NCBI GenBank assembly: GCA_003221515.1
Contig: QHSI01000125.1
Span: 1-51,915, forward strand
DNA: 51,915 nucleotides
Direction: 5' to 3'
Source: Candidatus Rokuibacteriota bacterium
GTDB lineage: Bacteria > Methylomirabilota > Methylomirabilia > Rokubacteriales > CSP1-6
How positions within the stretch are numbered: position 1 is the stretch's first letter; the number at the start of each line of letters is the position of its first letter. A model generated the notes under the pieces. It was not told the origin of the DNA. It searched no databases and was given only the letters and a program-made list of their open reading frames with translations. Shown here piece after piece: positions 1-7,953 of this stretch. The translations under genes were made by a program, and so were the position numbers.

Positions 1-303
1 GGTATCTCCGGCCTTGTCTTGCCCGGGCATCTTGTCCCAGCCACCTTTTTCGATGGCTTCGGCTCTCTGCCAGCTGCTCACGGCCTCGAGCTCTTTGAGT
101 TTCGTTTCGTGCTTCGGTTGTTTCATGAACTGGGCGACGCAGATCGCCGCCTGACTCGCCACGACCGCGTCTTTGGTCATCGTTTGGGTGGTGCCGGCGG
201 TTGTCCAGCCACCCCACGCAAAGCCGGTGATCATCGCGATGATCGCCCCGCAAATCAGGCCCCAACTTCCATACTTCACCTTCGCTGTCGTCTCCGCCTT
301 CAT
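1..303 (-). CDS. Small membrane protein, C-terminus cut by window edge
   Basis: The reading frame starts at an ATG at 303 and stays open to the window edge, giving 101 codons without a stop. An AGGAGG ribosome site lies 7 bases upstream. The visible protein has a short charged N-terminus, one strong hydrophobic segment at about residues 13-32 (GLICGAIIAMITGFAWGGW), then a soluble, lysine- and glutamate-rich tail with KLKELEAVSSWQRAEAIEKG. This suggests a single-pass membrane protein with a helical domain. I do not recognise a named family. A good promoter and an ATATAAMTTATAT palindrome lie upstream, so it may belong to the same regulon as hsp20. Confidence 0.75.
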   Translation of the reverse strand, partial: MKAETTAKVKYGSWGLICGAIIAMITGFAWGGWTTAGTTQTMTKDAVVASQAAICVAQFMKQPKHETKLKELEAVSSWQRAEAIEKGGWDKMPGQDKAGDT

Positions 304-420
304 CGACGTGCCCTCCTGGACGATCCCCGCTGTGAAACCATTCCGACTCTACGCCGGCGCCCATCGCCGCCGAGCCGCCTCCTGATGCCCTTGCAGCAAG
401 AGTCACGCTGGAAGTCTTAG

Positions 421-449
421 TATATAAATTATATCTAACATGCTGTCAA
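421..449 (-). promoter_or_regulatory. Sigma70-type promoter for the 303..1 gene
   Basis: On the minus strand a perfect TTGACA (449..444) is followed by 17 bases and TATATA (426..421). The start would be near 414, leaving a leader of about 110 bases. The only downstream gene in this direction is the small membrane protein. Confidence 0.55.
422..434. promoter_or_regulatory. ATATAAATTATAT palindrome (site A)
   Basis: A 13-bp palindrome made only of A and T in a very GC-rich window. It overlaps the -10 and spacer of the promoter at 421-449. The same 13-mer, with M at the centre, occurs at 41151-41163 and 42321-42333. It is probably an operator; the bound protein is unknown. Confidence 0.5.
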
Positions 450-498
450 TAGGAATCGCGGGGGCCCAGACGGTCGCGCAGGTCGCGAAGGGGATCGG

Positions 499-2775
499 TC
501 ACCGGACGATGCGCGCGTGCCAGCGGGCGATGGGCGCCGGCGCCCACCAGTTCCAGCGACCGAGCAACCGCATCGTCGCCGGCACCAGGAGCATGCGCAC
601 GATCGTGGCGTCCACGACCACGGCGATCCCCATGCCGATCCCGATGGCCTTGATCACCACCAGATCGGCCATCGCGAAGCCGAAGAAGACCGCCGCCATG
701 ATGGCGGCCGCGGCCGTGATGAGGCGGCCGGTGCGCTCGAGGCCCACGGCGACGGCCAGCGCGTTGTCGCCTCGCTCCTGGTACTCCTCGCGGATGCGCG
801 AGAGGAGCAGCACGCCGTAGTCCATCGAGAGACCGAACGTCACGCAGAACATGATCAGCGGGGTGCCGCTCTCGATCGGGCCGGGCGTGAAGTCGAGCCA
901 ACGGGCCAGGTGCCCATCCTGGAAAATCCAGACCAGCGCGCCGTATGACGCGCTGATCGACAGAAAGTTCATGATCACCGCCTTGAGGGGGAGCAGGAAC
1001 GAGCCGAGGAGCACGAACAGAACGAGGCAGGTCGCGGCCACGATGATCGCGACCGCGGCCGGCGCATGGTCGCGCACCAACCCGGTGAAGTCCAGATCGA
1101 ACGCGGTGTGGCCGGTGACCAGCACGCGCGCGTCCCCCACCGTGCGCGCGGCGCGGATCCGACGAACGAGCGCGTGCGCCGCGTCGCTCCCCGCGGCGTC
1201 CGGCGTGTGCAGGACCAGGATCGCGATGTGCCGGCCGATCGTCTGCATGAGCGCGCCCTGGATCATCGGCGGCGCGGACGCGGGCATGACGGCCAGCATC
1301 TGGTACTGCCCTAGCGTGATCGCGGGGTCGAGGGTCACGAAGCTGTCTACACGACTCACACCGGGCTCGCGAGCGAGGCGCCGGCTGTAGTCGTAGAGAC
1401 GCTCGATCTGCGGTGCCGTGAGCGGCGAGCGGTCGCCGTAGTCGAGAACCACGGCGATACGGTTCGTCTCCTGTCCGGGGAACTCATTGCGCACGATCTC
1501 CTCGCCCCGTCGAGCCTCGGCGCCGGGCGGCAACATGCCGACGTCGGTCGCGCCGAGACGGATCCGCGTGAACGGAGCGCCCAGCAGCACGAGGACCGTG
1601 ACCACGGGGAGCAGGACCTTCCACGGATGGGCCATGACGACCACCGTCAGCCGTCTCCAGAAGCCCCTCGCCGGCCTGTTCCGGGCCGGCCGGAACACCG
1701 GCCACGCATCCACACGGGAGCCCAGCACCGCCAGCAACGCCGGTAGGAACGTCAGGCTGTAGAGCACGGCGAAGGAGACCACGAGCGTGCCGCAAAGGCC
1801 GATGGACCCGAGGTTCCCGAGCCCGAGCGAGTAAAGACCGAGCAGCCCCAGAGCCACCGTGAGGCCGGAGAAGAAGATGGAGACGCCCGCCGTCTCCAGC
1901 GTCCGTCCCAAAGCATCGGCCACGGAGCGGTGGCGGATCTCTTCGCGGAAGCGGCTCACGATGAACAGCGAGTAGTCGACGGCCACGGCCAGCCCGACCA
2001 TGGTCACGACGTTGGTGGCGAAGATGGAGACGGAGCTGATCCGGGAGAGCAGCATGGTGCCCGCGAGCCCTCCGGCCACGGCCAGCAGCCCGACGCCGAA
2101 GGGCAGCGCCGCGGCCATCGCGGAGCGAAACGCCAGGAGCAGCAGCACCGGGACCACCGGCAGGATCACCATCTCGGCCCGCCACACGTCACGGCGGGTG
2201 GTTTCCGTGAAGTCGTGGTGGAGAGCGAGCGCGCCCTGTGCGACCACGGCCAGCACGTCGGAGCGCACCAGCGGCCGGAGCTCGGCATAGGCTTCGCCGC
2301 CCTCGGCCGCGAACACCATCGACTCCACCGCCGACGTATAGCCACGCAGCTCGACGGACACCCGGGTGAAGCGCTGATCCCGCGAAACCCGCTCGCGGTC
2401 GATGGAAGCGGTGTCCCACGCCGTGCGTACGGCCGCGACCCGCGGATGATCGCGCAACGGCGCAAGGGTTCTCGAGATCTCGGCCTGGACCGTTGGGTGC
2501 GAAACGGGAAGCGTCGGGTGTTGGAAGATCAGGTGGAAGACCAGGGGGCGCGCGGGTAGATCGCGCTGCATCAGGTGCAGCGCCTGGCCCGATTCGGTCT
2601 CGCGCGGCACGAGCGTGCTGTCGAATCGTCCTCCGCCGCGCATCAACCAGAGGGAGATGCCCGAGGAGAGCACGCACAGGACGAGGACGATCCAGCGACG
2701 TCGATAGACGAATTGCCCCCAGGATGCGAGCAGCTCAGACCCGATCGGCCGGCGGGTCCGGGAGGCCCGCCGCAC
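499..2775 (-). CDS. MMPL/RND-superfamily transporter
   Basis: The product is about 758 residues. It has an N-terminal membrane segment near residues 28-44, a large extracytoplasmic domain, and two blocks of membrane helices. Each block carries the conserved MMPL motif: VAVDYSLFIVSRFREE near residue 266, and SMDYGVLLLSRIREEY near residue 650. This is the expected twofold repeat of RND proteins such as MmpL or hopanoid exporters. The frame is open to an ATG at 2895, but that would overlap the upstream gene by 160 bases. A GTG at 2775 with GAGG upstream gives only a 41-base overlap and is preferred. It is last in an operon with the KARI-like, enamidase-like and HpaB-like genes. The substrate is unknown; a lipid or aromatic compound is possible. 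Confidence 0.85.
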   Translation of the reverse strand: MRRASRTRRPIGSELLASWGQFVYRRRWIVLVLCVLSSGISLWLMRGGGRFDSTLVPRETESGQALHLMQRDLPARPLVFHLIFQHPTLPVSHPTVQAEISRTLAPLRDHPRVAAVRTAWDTASIDRERVSRDQRFTRVSVELRGYTSAVESMVFAAEGGEAYAELRPLVRSDVLAVVAQGALALHHDFTETTRRDVWRAEMVILPVVPVLLLLAFRSAMAAALPFGVGLLAVAGGLAGTMLLSRISSVSIFATNVVTMVGLAVAVDYSLFIVSRFREEIRHRSVADALGRTLETAGVSIFFSGLTVALGLLGLYSLGLGNLGSIGLCGTLVVSFAVLYSLTFLPALLAVLGSRVDAWPVFRPARNRPARGFWRRLTVVVMAHPWKVLLPVVTVLVLLGAPFTRIRLGATDVGMLPPGAEARRGEEIVRNEFPGQETNRIAVVLDYGDRSPLTAPQIERLYDYSRRLAREPGVSRVDSFVTLDPAITLGQYQMLAVMPASAPPMIQGALMQTIGRHIAILVLHTPDAAGSDAAHALVRRIRAARTVGDARVLVTGHTAFDLDFTGLVRDHAPAAVAIIVAATCLVLFVLLGSFLLPLKAVIMNFLSISASYGALVWIFQDGHLARWLDFTPGPIESGTPLIMFCVTFGLSMDYGVLLLSRIREEYQERGDNALAVAVGLERTGRLITAAAAIMAAVFFGFAMADLVVIKAIGIGMGIAVVVDATIVRMLLVPATMRLLGRWNWWAPAPIARWHARIVR

Positions 2776-3739
2776 ACCGGAGCCGCGCCTCGGCTTCCGT
2801 GATGTGCGAGGCGCCGCGCAACAGCCCCTGGGCCATGTTGAGCAGCGGGTAGCCGGCTCGAGCCTCGGCCTGGAACCGCTCGGCAAACGCTCCACTCCGG
2901 ATGTCGTCGAGCACCCGGCGGAACCGTACCGACAATTCCTCGCGATCGATCTCGATGGCCCGCGTGATCCCTCCGAAGATCGCGGTCGGGCCGTGGTCCT
3001 CGGAGGCCCGGAGGAACCCCGCCGTCCTGAAACCCGCGAAGACCGTTTCCATCTCGCCCGACATGTACATCTCCATCACCAGGGCCTCGGGCGGGATGCC
3101 CGCCTCGCGGCCGACGTCGAAGGCGATCATCAGCGCCGTCCCGAGAAGCGGCCCGATCGTCTGCTCCACGAACAGGTCGAGCGCCGATTCCATCGCGGCG
3201 GTCATCTCGAGCGCGGCCGCGCGAAGCGCGCCGAGGGCGTCGGCCAGCCCGAGCATGCGTCGGTGAGCGCGCCCGCTCCGGTCGGCTTCGACGCCGACGC
3301 AGGCCCAGAAGCCTCGGCCCGCCAGATAGCGCGTCCGTGCCGCGGTGCCGGCCATGCGGGGAGCCACGAGAAGGACGTCCACCGTCTCCGGCGGGTGGAC
3401 GAGACCGAAAGCCACGCTGTAGCCCGACCCGAAGGCGACGGCGCTGCCGGGCCTCAGCTCGGGGGTGACGTCACGGGCAAAGACTTCCGGGATCACTTCG
3501 TCGGGCAGGAGCACGAAGACGATGTCGGCGCCGGCCGCGGTAGCGAGCGGGACCACCTCGAAACCGTCGGCTCTCGCCTGGTCCGCGTACTCGTCGTCTC
3601 GGTTGCCGATCCGAACTTTGACGCCCGAGTCGCGGAGATTGAGCGCAGCGCTTCGCCCCAGGTTGCCATACCCCAGCACGGCGACAGTCTCTCCGGCCAG
3701 AGCGCCGGGCAACGCGTCCCCAGCGCGATATATTTTCAC
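2735..3739 (-). CDS. Ketol-acid reductoisomerase-like NAD(P)-binding protein
   Basis: The product is 334 residues, close to class I KARI length. The N-terminus (KIYRAGDALPGALAGETVA) and the Rossmann motif GYGNLG at residues 23-28 align with KARI, followed by NLRDSGVKVRIGNR. Beyond this it diverges: the usual histidine after the cofactor domain and the GPGH loop are replaced (FGSGYSVAFG; APRMAGT). The C-terminal knotted helices keep acidic residues (MESALDLFVEQ, MEMYMSGEM) that could bind metal. It is therefore probably not a valine/isoleucine pathway enzyme but a relative acting on a catabolic intermediate. The start is a GTG with GGAG upstream; a longer frame to 5047 is a shadow of the amidohydrolase. 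Confidence 0.8.
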   Translation of the reverse strand: MKIYRAGDALPGALAGETVAVLGYGNLGRSAALNLRDSGVKVRIGNRDDEYADQARADGFEVVPLATAAGADIVFVLLPDEVIPEVFARDVTPELRPGSAVAFGSGYSVAFGLVHPPETVDVLLVAPRMAGTAARTRYLAGRGFWACVGVEADRSGRAHRRMLGLADALGALRAAALEMTAAMESALDLFVEQTIGPLLGTALMIAFDVGREAGIPPEALVMEMYMSGEMETVFAGFRTAGFLRASEDHGPTAIFGGITRAIEIDREELSVRFRRVLDDIRSGAFAERFQAEARAGYPLLNMAQGLLRGASHITEAEARLRCAAGLPDPPADRV

Positions 3740-3825
3740 GGAGCTTCTCCTGGCGTGGTCAAGCCGTCTGGGCTCGTGATCGATAGGCCTGTGTGGGCGC
3801 CGTCGACCGATTGTAGCGTATCGGG

Positions 3826-5019
3826 CTAGTGCGCGACGCCGGCGACTGAGATTCCTCGGAATGACGCCAGACGCTTGGCCAGCGGCGTGTTGCGGCTCCG
3901 CCCTACCCTGACCTGGCCGTCGATGACGACGCAGGAGATCCCGGGGATGTCGCCGCGGGCGATGGCCGTGAGCGCGTCCCCGGCCAGCGACGCGGACGGC
4001 GCGTCGCACACGACCAGATCGGCCGGCGCGCCCAGCGCGATCGTCCCGGTTCCGGCGGCCAGACGGAAGGCGTGCGTGTTGTTGCCCGTGGCCAGCGCGA
4101 TGACGACCTCCGGCGGGAGGTCGCCGAGCGACGCGAGCTCGCACACGCTCTTCATGACGCCCATGGGTATCACGCCCGTGCCCGTCGGCGTGTCGCTGGC
4201 GACGCACACGCGCGCCAGGGCGCCCGCTTCCCGCGCGTGCTTCACGATGTAGAGCGCCGAGCGGAGATTGCCCGCCTGGACGACCTGGAGCGCCATGCCG
4301 GTCTCCGCGATGATCCGGTCGATCCCGACCTCGTCGAGCGACGTCGTGCCGCCGTTCACGTGGCCGCAGACGTCGGGTCGCAGGTGCAGCAGGACGTCGT
4401 GGCTGATCGGGCTCGAGCCCGGAATCGACGTGCCGCCGCTGTGGGACATGACGCAGAGACCGTGCATCTGGGCGCGGCGCACCTCGGGCTCGCCGTCCCG
4501 CGGCTGCGCGTAGCCGCCGAAGCCGTACTTCGCGTGGCGCACGCCGTGCCGCGCCATCTCGGCGAAGTCGTCGTCGGTGAGGCCGGGCTCGAGCACCACG
4601 GAGCCCGCGACGACCTTCATCCCGTTGGGATGAAAGTGCTCGAAGCACTTCGCGGCCGCGATCGCGATGGCCTTGGCGGCCGCCGGATCGTGCGGCCGGC
4701 CCGGCGCGTGCACGCCCTCGCCCGCCGACACCACCGACGTGATGCCGCCGTGCACGTACGAATCGAGGAAGTCCACGGTCTTCTGCCGCGGCGTGTAATC
4801 CCCGAGCACCACATGACAGTGCGAGTCGATGAGTCCCGGAATGACCGTCGTCCCCTGACAATCCACGACGACGTCCGCGCTCCCCGCCCCGACGCGAGAG
4901 GCGGCCCCGATCGCAGCGATCCGTCCATCCTGAACGAGAATGGCCTCGGCCTCCGCCCTCGGAGCCGCGAGCATTCCCGTAGCCAAAGCTCCTATGTTCG
5001 TGAGCCCGAGCGTCGCCAT
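3826..5019 (-). CDS. Enamidase-like amidohydrolase
   Basis: The product is 397 residues of the amidohydrolase superfamily. The metal site is visible: HCH at residues 67-69 in PGLIDSHCHV, later histidines in SHSGGTSIPGSSP and GHVNGG, and the aspartate in ASDTPTGTG. PRQKTVDFLDS, GGTSIPGSS, GTGVIPMGV, ARGDIPGISCVVIDG and SRNTPLAKR resemble what I recall of Eubacterium barkeri enamidase, which opens 6-oxo-tetrahydronicotinate. One difference is KYGFGG where enamidase has an acidic residue in that region, so a carboxylated lysine is possible. The start is an ATG with GGAG 5 bases upstream. The substrate is inferred to be a cyclic amide; nicotinate degradation is one option, hydantoin- or lactam-type rings another. 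Confidence 0.85.
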   Translation of the reverse strand: MATLGLTNIGALATGMLAAPRAEAEAILVQDGRIAAIGAASRVGAGSADVVVDCQGTTVIPGLIDSHCHVVLGDYTPRQKTVDFLDSYVHGGITSVVSAGEGVHAPGRPHDPAAAKAIAIAAAKCFEHFHPNGMKVVAGSVVLEPGLTDDDFAEMARHGVRHAKYGFGGYAQPRDGEPEVRRAQMHGLCVMSHSGGTSIPGSSPISHDVLLHLRPDVCGHVNGGTTSLDEVGIDRIIAETGMALQVVQAGNLRSALYIVKHAREAGALARVCVASDTPTGTGVIPMGVMKSVCELASLGDLPPEVVIALATGNNTHAFRLAAGTGTIALGAPADLVVCDAPSASLAGDALTAIARGDIPGISCVVIDGQVRVGRSRNTPLAKRLASFRGISVAGVAH

Positions 5020-5064
5020 CAGCGCTCCATGCCCGACAGGATTGCACGCACCACGACGGGCGGA

Positions 5065-5220
5065 CGGGAGGGGCGAGCGGGTGCGGACGGGGTCGAAGGG
5101 ACCCGTTCCCGGCAAGCGGCGACGGACGCAGCGCGCCCGGATGGAGCCCAGCCGCCTAGGAGCAGCGCACGCGTGCCGCGTGGTCGTCTCGACCCCGTCC
5201 GCACCCGCTCGCCCCTCCCG
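5065..5220. repeat. Perfect 32-bp inverted repeat with 92-bp loop
   Basis: The arm 5065-5096 is the exact reverse complement of 5189-5220. Both are GC-rich (CGGGAGGGGCGAGCGGGTGC...). The structure fills most of the 224-base gap between the HpaB-like gene and the enamidase-like gene, which are read in the same direction. No U-tract follows, so it is not a typical terminator. It could be a repetitive extragenic or MITE-like element, or an mRNA-stabilising stem. Confidence 0.8.
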
Positions 5221-5243
5221 CCACCACGCCGTGAGCGCATGAG

Positions 5244-6686
5244 CTAGTATTCGCCGAGACAACGGTCGACGATAGCGGTCGCGGCGGCCCAGTCGTAGGA
5301 TTTGAACATACGGCGATTCACCACGGGCTGCGACGCGGAGTAGAACATCTCGTACTGGAGCTGCCGCCCGCCGAACTCGGTGCCGACGAAGTCCCACACG
5401 AGCTTCACGAGCTTGATCCGCTCGCGGGCGCCGGCGGCCGCCGACTGGTAGTAGCGCTCGGTGTCGGCCCGCGTCTCGGGGCTGGTGAACGCGCTGTCGG
5501 ACGACGGGACTGCCTGGAAGGCGCCGCCCGCCAGCTCGCGCAGCGTGCGCATCATGTCCACGATCAGCGTCCGCTGGAGTCCCATGCCCGCGTAGACGTA
5601 CTGCGGGTGCGGCCGCGCCACGCCCGACGTGATCAGTGGGAAGCGCTCCGCGGCCTTCACCAGCGCGTCGAACGCGGCGCACAACGCCCCGATCTCACCG
5701 CCGAGGGTCGCCTGGACGCTCGGGTCGCCGGTCGCGCCCTGGATCTCGGCCAGGCGCATCGCCAGGCCGGCCATGAACTCGAGCTTCACGCCGAACCGGA
5801 CGAGTGACTGGAAGTTCGCCGTGGTGTGGGAGGGCGAGTCGTGGAACTGCGCGTTGACCAGATCCACGTCCCGGTAGATGAACACGTGCTCCCACGGCAC
5901 GAGGACGTCGTTGAAGACGACGGTCGTGTCGACCTCGTCGAAGCGCGACGAGAGCGGATAGTCGTAGACGCTGGTCGCGGTCGTCGCGTAGGGGCGCCGC
6001 GGGTAGAGGCGGAGCCCCTCGGCGTTCATCGGCATCACGAGCGAGATCGCGTAGTCCTCGTCGCCCGGGACCAGCGGCGTGATGTAGGACACGAAGAGCC
6101 AGTCGGCCATCGTCGCCGACGTCGCGATCGCGTGGGATCCGCGGACGACGATGCCGGCGCCGGTCTCGCGGACGACGCCCGGATGGAGGAACGGCTCCGG
6201 GTGGCGGTGGGCGGGGCTCGCGCGGTCGACCTGCGGCGGCACGATCGCGTACGCCACGTACAGGTCTTCGTCGCGGGCGCGCTCGTAGAAGCGCACGACG
6301 TTGTCGCCGAAGCGCGCGCCGCCGCGGTCGAAGAGATGCCGCCAGGCGGCAAAGGCCGTGAGCACGCACGCGACGTGGTCGGGCGTCCGGCCCATGAGCC
6401 CGAACGAGGGCTCGGCCCAGAAGCGATGGATGCGCCGCCGCGCGCCGAGGTCGTCGGCCGATCGTGGCGGTAGCCACATGTTGGAGTGCCGCGCGCCGGT
6501 GATGGGATCGGCGTAGGTCAGCGCGGGGTCGTGCTCGGCCGCCTTGGCACGGTCGTAGATCTCGGCGACGCGGCGGATCGGCTCGATGAACGCCGGATGC
6601 TTGGTGACATCGTCGACCCGCTCGCCGTCGAGGAACACCGTGCGTCCGTCTCGAAGGCTCGCGACGTACGCGTCCCCACTCCGCAT
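5244..6686 (-). CDS. 4-hydroxyphenylacetate 3-monooxygenase-like (HpaB) family protein
   Basis: The product is 480 residues, the normal length of the HpaB / 4-hydroxybutyryl-CoA dehydratase family of FADH2-dependent monooxygenases. Family features are the N-terminal YVASLRDGRTVFLDGERVDD, the flavin/substrate loop IVVRGSHAIATSATMADWLFVSY, FDEVDTTVVFNDVLVPWEHVFIY, and a helical C-terminus ending in FYSASQPVVNRRMFKSYDW. It needs a separate flavin reductase, which is not in this window. It is first in the minus-strand operon leading to the enamidase-like gene, which suggests hydroxylation of an aromatic or heteroaromatic ring before ring opening. The start at 6686 is chosen from family length; the upstream frame to 7028 is a shadow of the divergent gene. 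Confidence 0.88.
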   Translation of the reverse strand: MRSGDAYVASLRDGRTVFLDGERVDDVTKHPAFIEPIRRVAEIYDRAKAAEHDPALTYADPITGARHSNMWLPPRSADDLGARRRIHRFWAEPSFGLMGRTPDHVACVLTAFAAWRHLFDRGGARFGDNVVRFYERARDEDLYVAYAIVPPQVDRASPAHRHPEPFLHPGVVRETGAGIVVRGSHAIATSATMADWLFVSYITPLVPGDEDYAISLVMPMNAEGLRLYPRRPYATTATSVYDYPLSSRFDEVDTTVVFNDVLVPWEHVFIYRDVDLVNAQFHDSPSHTTANFQSLVRFGVKLEFMAGLAMRLAEIQGATGDPSVQATLGGEIGALCAAFDALVKAAERFPLITSGVARPHPQYVYAGMGLQRTLIVDMMRTLRELAGGAFQAVPSSDSAFTSPETRADTERYYQSAAAGARERIKLVKLVWDFVGTEFGGRQLQYEMFYSASQPVVNRRMFKSYDWAAATAIVDRCLGEY

Positions 6687-6744
6687 AGGCCCGCCAACCT
6701 TGCCACAGGCGGCGAATAATGACAAACCGAGGGCCCCGGTGATA

Positions 6745-7260
6745 ATGTCCGGCCCCGTGAGACGCCCGCCCCTCGTCGTCGTGCTCATCGCTGTCGTCGT
6801 GATCGCGCTCGGCGAGACCGCGGGCGCGGCGATGTCGCGCCTCAGGCCGCAGATCGAGCGGTACGCCGCCGCCCGCGTCGCCGCCAACGCGGGGGTGCAC
6901 GGCCTCTCGGGCTCCGCCGAGTACGACGACGACGTGCGCGACCGCGCGATCTTCACCGCCGAGGCCGGCCTCTCGTTCTTCCACCTCCACGCCGAAGGCC
7001 TCGGGCTCGTCCTGTTCTTCGCGAGCACGCTGGTGGCATCCGCAGTGCCCGGGCGGACGATGCGAGGCGCGCTCTACGTGCTGCTCACCCTGGGCGGCCT
7101 CTTCCCGCTCGGCTATCTCGCGTACGGCGCTGCCGTGCTCGAAGTCGGGCGCGACACCGGCGTCGAGCTCGCCGAGCGCTCGATCTTGACCCCGCTCGGG
7201 CTGGCGGCGATCGCCGGGCTCCTCGGGCTGGTCCTCGGCCTGGCGCGCCGGCGCGCATGA
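6745..7260 (+). CDS. Four-helix membrane protein, paralogue 1
   Basis: The product is 171 residues with about four hydrophobic segments and an N-terminal ALGETAGAAMSR. The central motif FFHLHAEGLGLVLFF carries two histidines and a glutamate and recurs in the next gene as LFHMHAEGMGLVVI. The two proteins share layout (helix, about 60-residue extracytoplasmic loop, motif, two or three helices) and are tandem duplicates. The stop overlaps the next start by 4 bases (ATGA). I do not recognise the family. The HxHxE motif could bind metal or heme, but this is only a guess. Confidence 0.75.
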   Translation: MSGPVRRPPLVVVLIAVVVIALGETAGAAMSRLRPQIERYAAARVAANAGVHGLSGSAEYDDDVRDRAIFTAEAGLSFFHLHAEGLGLVLFFASTLVASAVPGRTMRGALYVLLTLGGLFPLGYLAYGAAVLEVGRDTGVELAERSILTPLGLAAIAGLLGLVLGLARRRA

Positions 7261-7793
7261 CCGCCCCCGACCCACTCACGTGGCGGATGCCGCCTCGGTG
7301 GGTGCTGCTGGTCGGCGTGCTGTCGATCGTGTGCGCCGAGGTCGCGGGCGCGTCGATGGCGCGCTTCAAGCTCGAGTTGGCGCGGTGGGCCCGCGGTGCG
7401 ATGCTGACCCACCCCACGATCCACGGCCTGGTCGGCGTCCGGGACGTGGACGAGCGCATCCTCGACGAAGCGCTCGTGAAGTTCGACGCCGGGCTGCGCC
7501 TCTTCCACATGCACGCCGAGGGCATGGGGCTGGTCGTCATCGCCACCGCCACCGTCGCGGCGACGCTCGCCGGCCCGGGGGCGGCACGCCGGGCGATCGT
7601 TGGCTTGCTCACGATCGGCGGCGCGGGCTATCCCGTCGGCTATCTCGTGTGGAGCGCGTTGATCCCCTCGCAGGGGCTCGAGCGCGCTAAGACGATCGCG
7701 GAGTGGCTCGTGTGGATTCCGTTCGGTTCCGCGGCGATCGTCGCTCTCTGGTGGCTCGCGGCCCTGGTCGCCTGGCGGATATGGCGCCCCTGA
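7257..7793 (+). CDS. Four-helix membrane protein, paralogue 2
   Basis: The product is 178 residues and a paralogue of the preceding gene: CAEVAGASMARFKLELARW matches ALGETAGAAMSRLRPQIERY, and LFHMHAEGMGLV and GGAGYPVGYLVWSALIP match their counterparts. It starts at an ATG overlapping the previous stop by 4 bases, so the pair is probably translated together and may form a heterodimer. A decayed fragment of a third copy lies at 7897-7953. Function unknown. Confidence 0.75.
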   Translation: MTAPDPLTWRMPPRWVLLVGVLSIVCAEVAGASMARFKLELARWARGAMLTHPTIHGLVGVRDVDERILDEALVKFDAGLRLFHMHAEGMGLVVIATATVAATLAGPGAARRAIVGLLTIGGAGYPVGYLVWSALIPSQGLERAKTIAEWLVWIPFGSAAIVALWWLAALVAWRIWRP

Positions 7794-7802
7794 CGAGGGC
7801 GC

Positions 7803-7877
7803 TCAGTCGAGAGCTCGCGCGGCGCTCCGCAGCTCCTCGATCTGATCGGCCCGGATCAGCGTTACACCCGCGATGAT
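7803..7877 (-). pseudogene. Possible 24-codon gene remnant
   Basis: Read on the minus strand, the stretch encodes IIAGVTLIRADQIEELRSAA followed by RALD and a stop. It reads like the C-terminus of a soluble enzyme, but an in-frame TAG lies immediately before it and no start is available. It sits between two plus-strand genes. It is too short to be sure of. Confidence 0.25.
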
Positions 7878-7896
7878 CTAGCGGCCGCGGGCTTGG

Positions 7897-7953
7897 ATCA
7901 TCGCCCTTCTCACGACGGGCGGGGCGGGCTATCCTGTCGGCTACTCCGTATGA
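7897..7953 (+). pseudogene. Fragment of a third copy of the paralogous membrane protein
   Basis: The 19 codons read IIALLTTGGAGYPVGYSV and a stop. This matches IVGLLTIGGAGYPVGYLV of the gene at 7257-7793 at about 14 of 18 positions by eye. The fragment has no start or upstream coding sequence, and its stop overlaps the ATG of the next gene. Confidence 0.6.

Noticed and set aside
4072-5247. A 391-codon plus-strand frame
   Set aside because: It is antisense to the enamidase-like gene, whose metal-binding motifs and ribosome site are clear.
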